A stretch of 64,000 bases of DNA, taken from Morinoia aosen (Eukaryota > Arthropoda > Malacostraca > Amphipoda > Talitridae). Below the pieces are notes generated by a model. The model saw only the letters and a list, made by a program, of their open reading frames with translations. It made no database searches and was not told where the DNA came from. The stretch is from contig CM059575.1 of the NCBI GenBank assembly GCA_030386875.1, forward strand, positions 19,492,293-19,556,292. Direction: 5' to 3'. The translations under genes were made by a program, and so were the position numbers. Shown here piece by piece: positions 1 through 13,500 of the stretch. Every line of letters begins with the position of its first letter. Position 1 is the first letter of the stretch.

Positions 1-1437
1 GCTGGTGAGGGGCCGCAGTGTTTGTGTCCACAAACACACCAACATAAGAACTAAGTCTTTTTATTTTCTTTAAAATCTATTGCCGATAAAACGCGTTATC
101 GAAGGTGATAGCGGCAGCTGTGTCTTCTTGACTTTCATTTTAATTATTTGAGGCTTAAGATGGTTAATTAAGTAGGTTAATTTTGAACATTGTTAATATC
201 TGATTACTTGCTCTACGAAAGTGAATGATGAACGTGTCTGTGATACAGGTAATTTTTTACCTATTAGATTTTACCTGCATTAATTTTTTCGATGATGACA
301 CGAAACAAATGTTTCAATAGAAACGTTTGCAATTTCAAAGTGGAAATTTGCGCTCAAGCATCGACCCTAGTGAGGTCTTAAATTTAGAGAGAGTGATATT
401 TTAATGATAATCATCTTTCTCTTATTCGTGCGTAAAGTTTTCATTTAGTTTAATTGTTGCCCCTAATTGCTAATTCTTGGAAGTGCAATGTGTAGTAAAA
501 GACTTGGAAATACTAACCAATTCAGCAGCCAACAAACAAACTGCTTATTATTTATACCGATAAATTTGCAAATGATCTGACACCTCTAAAGAACATCAAA
601 CAGCCAGTACAAGTTAATCACAATGGAGGCAGGATATTGAAGTATTGCGTCTCTTTTAATCATGTCCGCGCAGAGAAAAAAAAACTCGGGTAGAGTGCAA
701 CTTCGCTTCGGTGTTTGGCATAAGCTGTCGCTTGATTTTGAGGCTGTTATTGAACTTCAGATCACCATGTTCACTGCTGCAAATGAGGGATTATGTCAGG
801 AAATAATGAAAATAATACTTTTGGATACAAAATGCCATACACTCGTAGTTCACGCCCGAAATTATGATTTCAACAAAGAGGTCGCGATTTTAGAGTCGCC
901 TGAGCATAAAAATTTCCAAGCATAGTTAATTGTTCAATTATATTGTGAATAGTTCCATCAAAACAGTATAACGTTTTGATCAGTAAAGTAAAATGACTGA
1001 GAGAACCATAGCCTAAAAACAAATTATTCTGTTGATCCTATAGCAGACTTTATTTATTTACAACTGGCTCGAATGTTGAAGGAATAAATTCCTTGAACGT
1101 GTGACTTGTATAACATTGTTAAATTAGAATTCTTCAACATCAATTCAAGTGGAAAACCAACATCCCTGCAAACGCGAGTGGTGCGAACACTTCACTTTAC
1201 TGCTTTTTCCATCTTACTGTACATTTTGACACATCATAAAAGCAAGGCCCGAAATTTTGCTAAAATTACATTCAACAGTTCACCATAAGTATGGAAACTG
1301 CAGATACGTTTTCGACCTCATATTAAACACCTCTAAGCGAGCAGCCTACTCGGCCTCCGCTCTCCAAATCCAAAACATTGAACGTTCTTTGAACCTCAAT
1401 TAAGTATAAAAAAATTAATCATGACATCATTTTGTAG
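1..1437. other. No supported exon; likely intron upstream of the reductase exon
   Basis: This AT-rich stretch precedes the first recognisable reductase exon. It probably belongs to the preceding intron of that gene, because the exon at 1438 starts inside a codon. An 87-codon frame at 662-925 and a 60-codon frame at 1106-1288 have no recognisable motif and no exon-like base composition. The first bases, GCTG followed by GTGAGG, could be the end of an upstream exon and its donor, but four bases cannot be tested. Confidence 0.5.
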
Positions 1438-1556
1438 TTCCACTGGATCCCGGCTGGCTGATCCCCAAGCAACTGAGGGTGGAAGGCTTCATTGTGATGC
1501 GCTGGGCGTCCAGGTGGATGGAGGGCGTCAGCCAGCTGGTCAGCTGGATCCAGCAG
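1438..1556 (+). CDS. PTGR1: Prostaglandin reductase 1-like, penultimate coding exon
   Basis: This exon encodes 39 residues of the C-terminal half of a zinc-less medium-chain dehydrogenase/reductase. The family reduces the alpha,beta double bond of 15-oxo-prostaglandins and related enals with NADPH in the cytosol. The peptide runs from PLDPGW through VEGFIVMRW to LVSWIQQ. The VEGFIVMRW block matches the family's conserved (M/V)E(A/G)F segment, and the WIQQ end precedes the final family block. The acceptor is TTTTGTAG at 1430-1437, and the exon enters with two bases of a split codon. The donor at 1557 is GCGAGT after CAG, a GC-type donor. No GT donor nearby keeps the phase needed by the next exon. 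Family assignment is from remembered conservation; the exon joint is inferred. Confidence 0.85.
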
Positions 1557-1562
1557 GCGAGT
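1557..1562 (+). other. Probable GC-type 5' splice site (GCGAGT)
   Basis: The exon ends ...CAG and the intron would begin GCGAGT, the usual strong context for GC-AG introns. The next exon (2959) needs phase 0, and this site gives phase 0. The nearest GT (GTGGTG, after GGGCAG) gives phase 1 and would destroy the reading frame of the conserved C-terminus. Confidence 0.7.
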
Positions 1563-1692
1563 CATCGGGCAGGTGGTGTGGGGCTCGCTTTTGCTCCAAG
1601 TTTTGCAGTAAATCGCAGTGGCTTCATTGTCCTAGAGTTTCAATTGTTCCAGGGCATCAATTAACCCAGTATCTTCATCTTTTTAATATCTA

Positions 1693-1936
1693 CATTGTCC
1701 CAGCACTTCCATTGTCCCAGCACTTCCATTGTCCCAGCACCTCCATTGTCCCAGCACTTCCATTGTCCCAGCACCTCCATTGTCCCAGCACCTCCATTGT
1801 CCCAGCACCTCCATTGTCCCAGCACCTCCATTGTCCCAGCACTTCCATTGTCCCAGCACTTCCATTGTCCCTGCACTTCCATTGTCCCAGCACCTCCATT
1901 GTCCCAGCACCTCCATTGTCCCAGCACCTCCATTGT
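1693..1936. repeat. 17-bp minisatellite, about 14 copies
   Basis: Head-to-tail copies of TCCCAGCACYTCCATTG lie in the reductase intron, beginning about 135 bp after its donor. Variation is almost confined to C/T at one position. All six frames look open because the unit lacks stops, so the proline/cysteine-rich reading frames here are artefacts. Downstream, 1940-2100 holds looser decayed relatives with a recurring CAATTCATT motif. Confidence 0.95.
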
Positions 1937-2958
1937 CTTTACTTCAATTCTTTGAGGAGTTTCATTATCTTGGCCCCTCAATTCATTCAATTTCTTAATT
2001 ATCTCGGGCCCCCAATTCATTTTATAATTTAATTATCTTGGTCCGCAATTCATTTTGCATTTCAGTCATTTCAGTGCTTCAGTTGTCTCTGCATTTCAAT
2101 ATTTTCCACCTCATGAGTTACCTGAACCCGGAGCCTTCATACTCTACTCGTAACATCTTTCCAGGGATCCGGAAGCGCAACTGAATCTCTCAAGTCGAGA
2201 TTATTAGTCGCTGGTTGTACGTGTGGGGACTTCACATCGTTAAGCAACCCGTTACATTACTGTATGGTGTAATACTGTTATTTTGTATGGAATCTGTTGC
2301 TCAGTACGGGTATATGCAAAAGGATGATTTCCGTGTAATTGTCTGGAGTCGTGACGAGCAGATGTGCGCGCAGTTGAGTATGTTCTGGTAGGTTAAAAGC
2401 ATGAGGCTCGTTAGCTTCATCACCTCTGCAACGCTGTCGGGGTGACGCACTTGCTGCTGCTGTTGAAGCCTGTTCTTTTCATACGGTAACGTCTGCTGTT
2501 CATGGCAAAAGATTGTTCCAATGGAGCTCTTGGGTCCCAAATAATATCCACAAATCTTTAAAATCTTAACTATGACTTTAGCAATTTTTTTCTTAAAATC
2601 AAAAACTGCGTATCATCAATTGCTAGAGGAATTGGTTAGAGCAGCACGAATGAAGCTTTGAAACCTCAAAGGAACAATGATCAGGATCCTTCAAAGTATA
2701 AATAGAGCTACGGAACTTAAAATTAACAGGGATCTCAAGACTAAAATAAGTCATGGCGCTTCAAATATTTTAAGACTTTGGACCCAAATGATATACGAAA
2801 CGCTGCGGCGTTCGAAAGCAATGCACCGTGCTGTACCTCATTATTATATGTATTTTCCTAGATTTGATTGAACAAAGTTTGTTTCTAGCATAAATTTCGA
2901 GCACCTGTGTTGCTGCAATTTGAAATCGCTTAACTGATACCTGTCTCTTGTCACGCAG

Positions 2959-3069
2959 GGCCAACTCAAGTACGAAGAAACGGTAACAGAAGGGTTCGAC
3001 AACATGCCTAACGCCTTCATTGGTCTCTTCAAGGGCGAAAACATCGGGAAATCTGTGGTCAAATACTGA
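2959..3069 (+). CDS. PTGR1: Prostaglandin reductase 1-like, terminal exon
   Basis: This final exon encodes 36 residues plus TGA (3067-3069): GQLKYEETVTEGF, then DNMPNAFIGLFKGEN and IGKSVVKY. This is the signature C-terminus of prostaglandin reductase 1/leukotriene B4 dehydrogenase proteins, where the GFxNMxxAF and GxNxGKxxVK blocks complete the catalytic fold. The acceptor is CTTGTCACGCAG at 2947-2958, and the exon begins in phase 0, joining directly to the WIQQ end of the previous exon. The 3' UTR follows; I see no canonical AATAAA within the next few hundred bases, so the poly(A) site is unplaced. The gene runs toward the convergent transporter gene whose last exon is at 13897. Confidence 0.9.
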   Translation, partial: GQLKYEETVTEGFDNMPNAFIGLFKGENIGKSVVKY

Positions 3070-6000
3070 AGCTGTTAAGTTAGAAATAACTGCTGGTTAT
3101 GTTGAGAAACAATTCAGATGTTCGTTGTTGGAAAATATATATAAGCTGTTTCATTTTGTACAACAATATTTATGAGGCCTAATGGGCTTCTTTAGTCGAA
3201 ATTAACATACTTCGATGTTCAACACTGATCTTTTGGTTGTGTTTCCACACACTTTGCGCACCACGTGTCGGAATTCACGGATGATTCATTTCTTTTTCCT
3301 ACGCTTTGAGGTAATTCAAAAAGGTTAGATCCGAGAAGACTGCGCTCAGAACTGCTGTGTTAGACATGGATTATTTTTGTATTTTTGCGAGAAACTCGTG
3401 CCTTATTCTACCTGCATTGCACCAAAATGGATGCACTGCTTCCAGACCACACCCACTCCATGCTCTTCTGTACTATTAGGTCTGTGCCTACACACGCTTG
3501 TACGTGGAGACCTGACACTCTGTACCTGACAAGCAAAGACACTCAAAACGTCCCTGATGCGTCTCAATAACTATACAATACAATTCAGTGAATGCTCGAA
3601 TATTTGTGTCAGCTTTATGAAGCGATACAGGATGTTGGTCTCTATGACCGTTTATAGAGCATCAAAACCGTTCAGCGTGCATCACGCGATTTAAGCGGAG
3701 CGGCCTTAAATTTCAAAATAGCAGCCTAAAATTCAGAGCCTGCTACAGTACCGTCGAATCAAAACGTTTATCAGAAAGTAATTGCTTACCAAAATACTTT
3801 AAAAAGCTTTACTGTGAGACAATACTACAGTCATACCCACTCTCCTGCATCATCTAATCCTCCCCAATTACTAAGACAAACGTACCGCACACTAATTATT
3901 TAACTCTCCGGGTGACATATTTTTGTATATTCGGGATACACTTCCACGGTAAATATACGAAATCCCAAGCTGAAGGTCAGGTAGGCCTTTTGTTCAGTAC
4001 AATAGGGTTTTGTTTTGTTATGTATTATCTTTTTTGATTCACTGCTGATCTTTTTGCTTTCCAAGCACGTATAATTCTCTTCTTCACGTATTATCTTGTT
4101 TCATGAACTCTTTCCAATCTTGCAGCTTCTATCCTTAGGGTGTCGGGACATACCTTGTGAATAGATTCCCCGTTCTCGTAATACCACACTGAATGGTGTC
4201 TTATTCCTTACTCTCTCGGTGGTACCTATGTTGTTGTTAGGTAGTATTCAACCAATTTATTATCTACTGTCCAATTTATTTTTACGCGTTATCACTTATA
4301 GCTATCAAATGTTGAATCAAATTCCCAGAATCGGAGGAAAAAATTTTAGGTAATGTCTAAAGAAACAACTTGCAGGCGTGCGTACTTTAGCCGTTTTGAC
4401 TTCACTCACGCATCTCTTTGCTTTGAGCTTTTTGAGAGTAAAATGCAGCGGTACGAATCGGAGAGTAAAAATTTTTTCGTACAGATTTATGATATTCAGA
4501 GCACTTCTTTGAAAAGCGACGTTTTAGGGCACGTAAATAGGAGCATCTTTAAACATAAAATCAGTTGTAATGAAATTCAAGACTGAGGTAAAATAGATAA
4601 TTTTCAATAGCGTGAGGGCACTAGTGCTAAACATGTGAAAATAATCCAGTGAAAGACAGTTTTCTCTACTTGAGCTGACTGAAACGAAGCACTTTGCTTG
4701 TTTACCTATTACAACAATCGATTTCGTACGTACAAAGACTTTTGTTACTTACTTTCATTTGAAATATTTAGGTCATAGGTATCAACGCTGTTGTACGGTT
4801 GATTTGCAGTACACAAGCTAAAGTATCAATGAATATTTAGTTGATATTTTTCTGTTGTGTAGAAAATAGCACTCTCTGTGATGTAGAAATTGAGGTCGTG
4901 TTTCTTCATAGGTGGGCGAGCCTGGTCACTTGTGTACCAATATTCAGCACTCAGGGGCTGGTAAGCTCTATTGAGTTCTATTTCCCTAGTCTGTGGGGTT
5001 TGTGCTTCTAATGTAAGGTTTTGTAAGCAACTTTTGTACTATCGAGTAAACATTAACATCTGGCAGTTGTCTCATTCATGAGGTTCTGAAATGGGAGTGT
5101 TCATTAACCTAATACAGCCTAAATTCAGTCCTTACCTAAACAATAAAGAACATGGTTCTTGCGAGACGAGTTTTTATTCGTGATAGAAATATACATACAC
5201 CGTTATTTTCACGAGTAGCGGGTAGGATGTTAAGTGCTGGAGGAACAAGGAGGGAATTACAGCAACAATATTCTATGGCAAAATTATTCTTCTATTTAAG
5301 AAAATTCTACCGCGAAATTGTTTCCCTTTTTAGCTATATTTTACCGCGAAAGTATTCCGCTATTCAAATTGTTCTCCTATTTAACAATATTCTACCGCTA
5401 AATTGTTTCCCTATTTAGCTATATTTTGCCGTGAAAGTATTCCCCTGTTCAAATTGTTCTCCTATTTAACAATATTCTACCGCTAAATTGTTCCTCTATT
5501 AACAAAATCATTACTTGAGAAAAAGTCTGAAGACTTGGATGTAATCAGTGACGTCAGAATTCGCCTAACCAAGAATGTTTTGATGGTTGACTCACCAATC
5601 GGTAAGATGTAAAGAAATTCATCAGTATTTGAGGAATCTTCGCAAACTGCCTATTGTTTGGCTACCCTCCTAGCTTAGCCGCTTAATACTGAATGTAATC
5701 GGGTGTCAGTCATTTTACTCGGGGTTACAAAAAATCAAGAACGTTTCGTACACCAGCTTCCAGCCAGTTTTTGAAATGTATTTGTTTTTTTATTTCTTTG
5801 AGTAAAATGACTAACTCTATTAACTTTTTTCACTGTAAATTTTAAGTGAATCTACAATTAAGTGTTGTGAACATCTGTTCAGCCATATCTGCTCTAGGTA
5901 CTCTGTAGAGAGAGCTCTTTACATTTCTACGTCACGCTTGACAACGTCATACCTTTTTATAATCTGCTGCTAAAATGTCACGAAACATCTTTTTCAACAC

Positions 6001-6609
6001 GACAATTAAATAGCTACCATCTGCATGAGAGTGACTGGAGTGTTTAAATATTTGTTTCAGAATAAGGAAATCTTTTCTTGTACGCCAGGAAATCCTAGAG
6101 GTGTTTAAATTCTTGACCTCCCAAAACATTTATGAAGTAATACAATGAAGATACCAAGATATTTGAGAATTCATATTTGCAACTGTAAACCGTAAAGTAT
6201 CTTCGTATTGTTCCAGAACGCCTCAAGGTATTGAAATATTTGAAGTAAAAACCGCAGAGTTTTAAAATAAACGATACATCCTGTTTCTGAATTGGGGAAC
6301 ATCATTTTTGGTGAGTCAGGTCTGGCAGTCGTTATTGAGTAATTTTTTGGTTCTGATTTCAAGCTGATCTCTTTTTTTTATTGCGTCAAGTATTTAAACT
6401 GAAGGGTTTTCATTTCCTTGAAAAATATCCAAAATACTGTACAAAGCAGTTGCAGTGCTTGTTTCTTATAAAATGTTGACATTCAATGACCAATGGAAGG
6501 CATAGCCATGATTGGAGTGTTATTTTATCATTATCATTTATGTAAAAAGGACAAGGCTATAATTTAGTACAGGTACAGGCAAAATTTTACGCTTGTAGCT
6601 TTTCTGGAG
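3070..6609. other. 3' flank and intergenic DNA, no gene seen
   Basis: AT-rich sequence following the reductase stop. Short frames at 3385-3570, 4353-4586 and 5152-5418 show no domain, signal peptide or exon-like splice context that I recognise. The only structured segment is a small degenerate repeat at 5279-5495. Confidence 0.5.
5279..5495. repeat. Degenerate compound repeat, about 80-bp period
   Basis: Two related sub-blocks alternate. One contains AAATTGTTTCCCTATTTAG, the other CAAATTGTTCTCCTATTTA, each followed by ATATTYTACCGC and then a short AAA-containing link. About two and a half alternations are visible, with substitutions between them. This suggests an old two-part tandem duplication. 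Confidence 0.7.
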
Positions 6610-7545
6610 TGTTCATTTTGCAAACTGTCTCGTTTGATGCTCCAACGATAGTCAGCCATCATTTGAACATCCCATCTACCCTGGTAATGTTCTTCCATAA
6701 CCTTCAAATCTTGGTTAAATCATTCACCATATTTGTCGCTACCAGCACCAAAATTTTCCGGAAAGCTGGCAAGATGGCAATGCTAAAAAATGTAATTTAA
6801 TACTCATGTTGCTCCCATGTGCTTTGTAGCTTTCCAATAATTTCTGAACAATTTCAATGTAATTACTTGCATGTGTATTTCCAAGAAAGTTTTTGAAAGC
6901 ATCTTTGTATGATAGCCAAGCTTTCTTTTAAGGTCTGCCATAGTACTGATGAATTGTTTTTCTTTTATGATATGTCTAATTTGTGGACCTTGAAACACAC
7001 CGGCTTTGATTTTTTCCATTGACAGCACAGGAAATGCCGAGAGGATACACTTCAGACGATCGCCATCAGTTGCCAATGCCTTTACAAATGGCTTCATGAG
7101 ACCTAGTTTTATGTACAGAGGTGGGAATGTTATATTCTTCCTGTCAACAAGTGGCTCATGCACAATGTTAGAATCTTCAGGTTTAAGACTCTAATTCGTC
7201 TCAACCCAATGCTTCTCTAGAGCTCTGCATCCCACATCCAAAGAAAGCAGGAATATTCTGTGTCCCCACGTTGCTGACTAAGAAGGAAGGACACCATCTT
7301 AAGGTCAGCACAAATGATCTAATTGTGTTTGTCATATTGCCATTACTTAACAATCCTCTTTACATACTCATATTTTGCCTGAAGGCACACCAAATGACCA
7401 AAAGGGCCTGCGTCAAACAGATTGCTATTGTGTAGAAGGACGCACTTCAAGATCCGCTATGAGCTATCTATAAACAGTCTCCATTCATTTGGATTGTAGA
7501 TTGAAAGCCCTAATTCTTTCAGTAAGCCAGGAAGGTTATAAAAGA
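6610..7545 (-). pseudogene. Decayed multi-copy element protein of unknown class
   Basis: Read on the - strand, this segment gives, in order: LPGLLKELGLSIYNPNEWRLF, NSNLFDAGPFGHLVC, ICADLKMVSFLLSQQ, YSCFLWMWDAEL, VHEPLVDRKN, PPLYIKLGLMKPFVKAL, GVFQGPQIRHI, HLASFPENFGAG and YQGRWDVQMMADYRW. These blocks match, in order, a protein I remember as highly multi-copy in arthropod and cnidarian genomes and usually labelled uncharacterized; it is presumably carried by a mobile element. At least four stops and several frameshifts break it: TAG near 7460, a frame change near 7240, TAG near 7192 and TGA near 6742. The longest intact piece is 119 codons at 6804-7163. Its biochemical function is unknown to me. 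Confidence 0.7.
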
Positions 7546-10500
7546 ACAAAACAGCTGTCATTTCGAATGTACTGTAGGAATGTACTTCCTCAGGTTCGAA
7601 GGTATGAACCTTCATTTTTTTCAAGTCTGTTTTTCTCTTTCAGTCTTGATGCTTGTATTTCTGAAGCGTTTTTAATAGGCACAAATTACGTGCTAAATCA
7701 TTCAACTCGCGCTGATCAAATCCCATATAAACTGGAGCCTCGTGGATGTCAAACTCGACACCATTCCTGTCACTACGTTCTTCAACATCATTCAGGTTTT
7801 CTAGAGGATGAAATTATTCGAAAACTGGCCCTGGAATTTCAGCTGAATGAGACATTGCTCTTCTAGCGGACAGTGTAATAGGATATTCTATTTGTCTTTT
7901 ATTTTTCTTGTTAAATCCTGATGGCTTCACTGAACAAAAATAACAGACATGGAGTGATTTTTTCTCCTGCCAAACCATGGAGATACTAAATGGCAGATTA
8001 GATTAGGTGTTAGTTTACGCATCCCTAACCGCAACAAAGACGTTCCAAAGAGAGTAATGAAGAAGGTACAATTATGTAGGGAGTTGAAGGAACGCGGAAT
8101 CTATGCACAAGCTGCATAGAAACAGTTAAGAAAGAAGTTCATGAATCAAGATAAAAGTTAAAGAAGAGAGTAGTAGCTGTGGAAAAACAGGACAACAGTG
8201 AACCGAAAAAAATTGTCCTTAACACAGCAAAAAAAGGCTCATATCAACAAAAAGAAGGTGTATCTAACTCTCAGCTCGGGACCTGGCAAATTCCTCCTGG
8301 GAGCGCTAAATCCCATACTGTCAATAGTTGTATCCCTCTGAGTGGTCCCAAATGACATCTTATCACGTGTTCCCGTAGTTCTAGATGAGTCAAATCGAAA
8401 TCATCTTGCAAGTTTTACTTAAGCTAACTAGTGGAACTTTGCTTACAGAGTGAGTAAGCTGTGAAGAAAGATGTAAACGTGCTAATAAAAAATATCTGCA
8501 GATTTGGAATAATTCAACAGAAAATTGTTTTCAAGTTGATCCCCAGTGTATTATCTTAGAAAAATGACATAAGGTATAAAATTCAGAATTTGATTATACA
8601 TTTGTTTGCTTTAAACATAATCATTGAAATTAATAAATATTATGATCAGCATAGTGAGCGTTTAACTGAACGATTGAATACCATACTAAACCAAATTATA
8701 TTACTCAAAAGCTCCAATAATTACACAAGGCTCAAGTTATTTCACAGTTTCGCTTTTCAAACCCCACAGCTGCCATGGAAGTAGCACGCTGGTGTGCGCG
8801 ACGAGCCTCAATGCTGTGTGTGGGAGGTCCATTCACTATCGTTGAAATGAAGTCGGAAAATATCAGTTCATATCTCCTAAGGAGCCGTTTAACAAACGTT
8901 GGGCGGTCGTATTGATGGCTTCAGTGCTCTTCACTTGTTGTGGTCAGTCCATGGCTTTTTTCTTCATTCAAAGCCCATTTGGACTAATTAGCGCACCTAT
9001 GCCGACATAAGTGACATTTTGTGACCGACGTAGAAATGTACGATTATTTTTCAACTTAAATATCCTAATCTGTTCAATCCTACATCACCTTTGATGAACC
9101 TATCCCAATCCAATCTTACCTAGCCTAACTTAATCAAGCCTATCTTGAGAACTTGTCCTATATTATTCTGATCTAAACCAGCCATCAATTTTTTACCTTC
9201 TTCCCCCATTGTTTTCACGAACCACCACGCGATAAAAAGCTCGGCTTCCAAGCAGATATCGGGGCCAGATTTTTAAAGATTTTGCTTCTTTGTTAGGTGT
9301 CAATACTGGGTCAAATTCTGTGACGTATTTAACTAGCAAAAGCTTGATTCGGTGGGATACGTTAGATTACCTTAGGGTACGTAAAAATGAGATAAGTGTG
9401 ATTACCCAAATAAAGAATAAGTTAAGTTATTTTTTAACTAAATGAGGTGGATATTTTCAGTGGCTGAGAATAGGATAGATTGAATAATTTTTTCCAGTTT
9501 GTAGATGAACTGAGTGCATTATTTTCTTCCAGCAATGTGGTTGAAGAAATATTAAAGAAACTGAACAGGTGATATTGCAGTGTTTTTAATATGTTGTAAA
9601 GTAACTTTTCACTAAAAGTTTAAAAAATCATGAATTTTTTACGGATCAAGGATAGGTGAGATTAGAATAGGGCACAATAAAATAGAATAGCTCGAGCTTG
9701 GATTGATGAGTATTGGCCAGTTAATTCATGCCGGAAAGAATGACATCGAACGTTTTCTCGGGTGCGATTGGTATCGACACAGTGGAAACTCTTGAAGCAA
9801 AATAAGTCAACAGTCATTTGTATCTACGATAGCCTGACATATTTATTGCGTTTTTCTTATTCTTGCTCAAGCGAAGTCGTTCCATCGTGTATCTGTACTA
9901 CGGATTATATTTACATCAAAACATTTAACTGTCAGATATGAAAAAATACGCATGTGCTAGTGAACGTGGTCCGTTAAAAATGGTTGTATTGTGCCCTTTG
10001 ATGTCACATAAAAATTTGTGTGTCATATACTATTTATAAATGAATAAATTTAATTTAATTATGATCCCATATCCCAGTTTACATATCCTAGCCACAGATA
10101 CGAAGGGGTTACATGGTTAATCTGAGTTAGACGGAGCCTCCTACTCTTATGCTTACAAAATGTGAAACACAAACACAACTCTAACTATGGAATAAATTTA
10201 AAAAGTTCACTAGCGGTTTTTAGATCTAAATTGTTCAATTCTGCACCCAAAATTTGCTGTCATACATTTAAACAGTATAATGTCAATGAATTGATTTGGC
10301 TAATTTTAACAACACTTCATTGATTTTAGTTGCCAGGTTTGCTTTTTTCTGGCCTAAGTTCAGAAATTTCATATGAAACCATGCTGAATTCGAAAAATTT
10401 TGTCGACAAAGAAGCAAAATTTTGGATCATTGACCTTCATTAATGAGTCTCACAGTACCTTGAGCACTACTGACATTCTAATTTTAATTTGAGTTTTAAA

Positions 10501-13500
10501 GCTTTACTTGTCATTAGTTGCCGCACGCTGGACTCGATGTCATGAATTCCAAAAATAACATAACAGCCTTCTTTAAAGACAGAGCACACCTCTATGGAGT
10601 TATAAGTGTTAATGAAAACTTTTAAACTGAATAAAAAAGTGTACTTTCACTGTTACGAAAAACATGTGTCTTCAGTTCCGCAGTATTCAGTCAAGAATGA
10701 TTCACTTGGAAATTAATTTTAGCAGGCGGCATATATCAGCATTTGCTATTCCAAATGTTGCACTCAGACATCCCCGTGCTGGGTTGCCTGTTTCCGCGCC
10801 AGCGTCTCTGCAGCCGCAACATCAAAGAGAGGATGACGGACACCGCTGTGACACCTCGTAATGATTGCCTCCCGGGTGAGGAGAGGTGGCCTTGCCCTAG
10901 TACAAGGCTTCTTAACCCCAGGGGACGTGGGTCTCCTGAGGTTCTCACTTCACTCAGCATTAGCTCAGGTAAAACACAAATAGCTGTGACACGTTTGGTG
11001 TAGGTTTGGACTTTCATTTGGAGTTGGCATCATGTGGATGCGTGAGTGCATGCAAATGTCGATAGCTTTTGTAAAACGACAATTTGTTTGTAATAAGTTT
11101 AGGAGTGAAGCAATGTCATTCACCGAATTATTTATTATATTATGGCATGTTCTCCAGTTTTGGTATATGAGAAAGTGGATTTTTGCCTCTCCAGATTTCT
11201 GAATCAGTAGAACGATAATTTGCAACAATTTACTTGACAAATTAAAACAATCAATTTGTGAAGTTTTTTCCATTATTTCAAACCAATAACACACGTACTG
11301 ATCGTACTGGAATTCGAGTCGTTTTAAAAAACTCTCTAGGACTTCTTAATTCATCACTGATATTTATTCATCTTATTTATTTAAATAATTTTGTTTCCCA
11401 TTCAGGCTGTCACGACTCCGACATCTGATAATAGCGTTCAGTTTTAGGTTCGATAACATTCGGGCAGACTGCACTCTACCAGTTTATTTCATCGCGTTCC
11501 ACAATAAACGAAATCAGCAATGTACAGAAATGCGCGTTCTAAGCTCACGGTTGTGATCATTCAAAGATTAAGAAAATATCACACTAGTTCTGTGTGTAGA
11601 AATTAAATTACTATGTAAGAGTGTTAGGAAATTGACACCTGGTAAAAACGCACCCCGATTTGAGTCACAATATTTAAACATCACCCTGCCACCCTCCACA
11701 AAATTCAGTTAGTGATGGCCAGAGTTACATGAGCAAATGGCCAGCGAGTGCTCGCTTGTTCCCCTTTCAGAATGCCCGTTGCACAACAACTTCGCCTACA
11801 TCAAAAATTATCTGCATGCCAGTATCTCAGAGTCAGCGCATGCTCGCAGAAATCATTTTTACAAAGCTGGTCCAAGTAGCAATGTGGCTCGAGTCACTCT
11901 GCAGTGATTCTACAGCGATACTGCCATCCTGAGCTTCATCAACAAGAAGGGCTCCTCTTCTTCATCAACAGATACGAATTCCTAGCGGTCATGACGAGGG
12001 CGTCATTGTTGATGAATTCGCGCTCCATATTGCCACAATCTTTAGGATCAGGGCTGGAAGTTGTGCCCAACTCTCGCTGAAGCAATGCAAAGGCAGCAGT
12101 AGCCGTTCTCGTCTTCAACTTTCCGGACAAATGCATCAGATATTCAAGAGAACACAGCGTTGTGCCGCAGTGAATCATGGCGAGCTTTCCAGAAGTTTTC
12201 TCGTCGTTTAACAGAGCAATAAAAATTTTTATCAAGCAAGGGATATGCCTGATTAATGAGGGGATTTGGAGGTGACTGAATGCAGTTTTAGAAATGAGCG
12301 TAATTCTGCTAAGGGTAGCGAAAAAATTGTCAAACAACGCGTGATATTTGAATGAATTTCATTAACATTTTTATTGAACTGTTTCCGTATCTTCTGATTA
12401 AAACAGAGAAAAGTACGAGAGCTCTGCAAAATTCTTTGTGTAGATGCAGGTCGCCCACAAATATTCGTTTTCAGCATCTGCGCGTATCCAATACGATTGA
12501 TGCTGAGTTTCATATATAGACATAAAATTCTTACTTCTCATTAAAATTCCACAATAATATTTATTGTTTATTTTCCGTGATTGAAACTGTGTGATGAAGC
12601 TTTTCTATGAACGCTTAGCGTGTTCCACCTATCTTAGTACAATGAAAATTGATATTATTTTTTCAGTTACCATTGTAACTCCAAAAATCTCGAAATAAAC
12701 ACCGTTGCTGTCACTCAATGATGAGGTTAGTGTCTGTGTAGTGTGGATATGAGAACAACGTAAAATGAACACTATTTCAAACATGTACGGACTCCATACA
12801 ACGTATGAGATTATTTTTAAAACTATGATCGAGAGGAAGGCATTTCTGACCGAGACTCAACATCTTTAATAATTTAAAGTAAATTTCTGAGATTGTCTGT
12901 GCGACAATACTGCTGCTTACGACGGTGTCGTTGGGATGAGGTATGTGCGCTTCGAGTATTGAAAGGTCCGAACTAGCCTTCACTGTTGTGCCTTAGTAAT
13001 TATGCTCTAGTTATTGATCGGTTGCTGTTGTGGTCTAAGTATTTTGCTTTAGTTGATATACTTTAGTCGTTGTACTTAAATGGCTGCATGCCAAGGGCAC
13101 AGCTGAAATTCAAGGCTCGCTGCCTCCGACTGGAATGGATCAATGGAGTGGAGACAGAAAGAGGATCTGATCCCATCAAACAACCTCTCAGCCCGCACGA
13201 GCAGCAAGCGGGCCGAGCACCGTCATCTTTGAGGGGCGGGTCTGAATAGCGTACTAAAATGTATATGAACAATTATACACAGAGTTCTATTAAAATTTCG
13301 CCTGCTTAGGGTAATTGTCCCATGTTACGTAACAAACATATTCGAAAATGTGAAATTTACGAGCAACAAGTACACTGCAAACAAGAGAAACTTCCAGACC
13401 GCAGTAGGAGGAGCAAGTCACGCGCTTATGATAGCGATCACAGACCTAGACAGAGGTATCAAAGTGACAGGCATATATGACAATTTTTTCGACATGGGGC

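Noticed and set aside
1421..2032. 203-codon + strand frame over the reductase exon and 17-bp array
   Set aside because: It reads the exon in the wrong frame and then the minisatellite; the conserved reductase frame is different.
9060..9180. Telomere-like CCTAA words
   Set aside because: Only scattered CCTAAYY words without tandem order; not an array.
10736..11017. GC-rich patch with 80-90-codon frames on both strands
   Set aside because: No recognisable motif, no consistent splice sites and no agreement on strand; left as unannotated.
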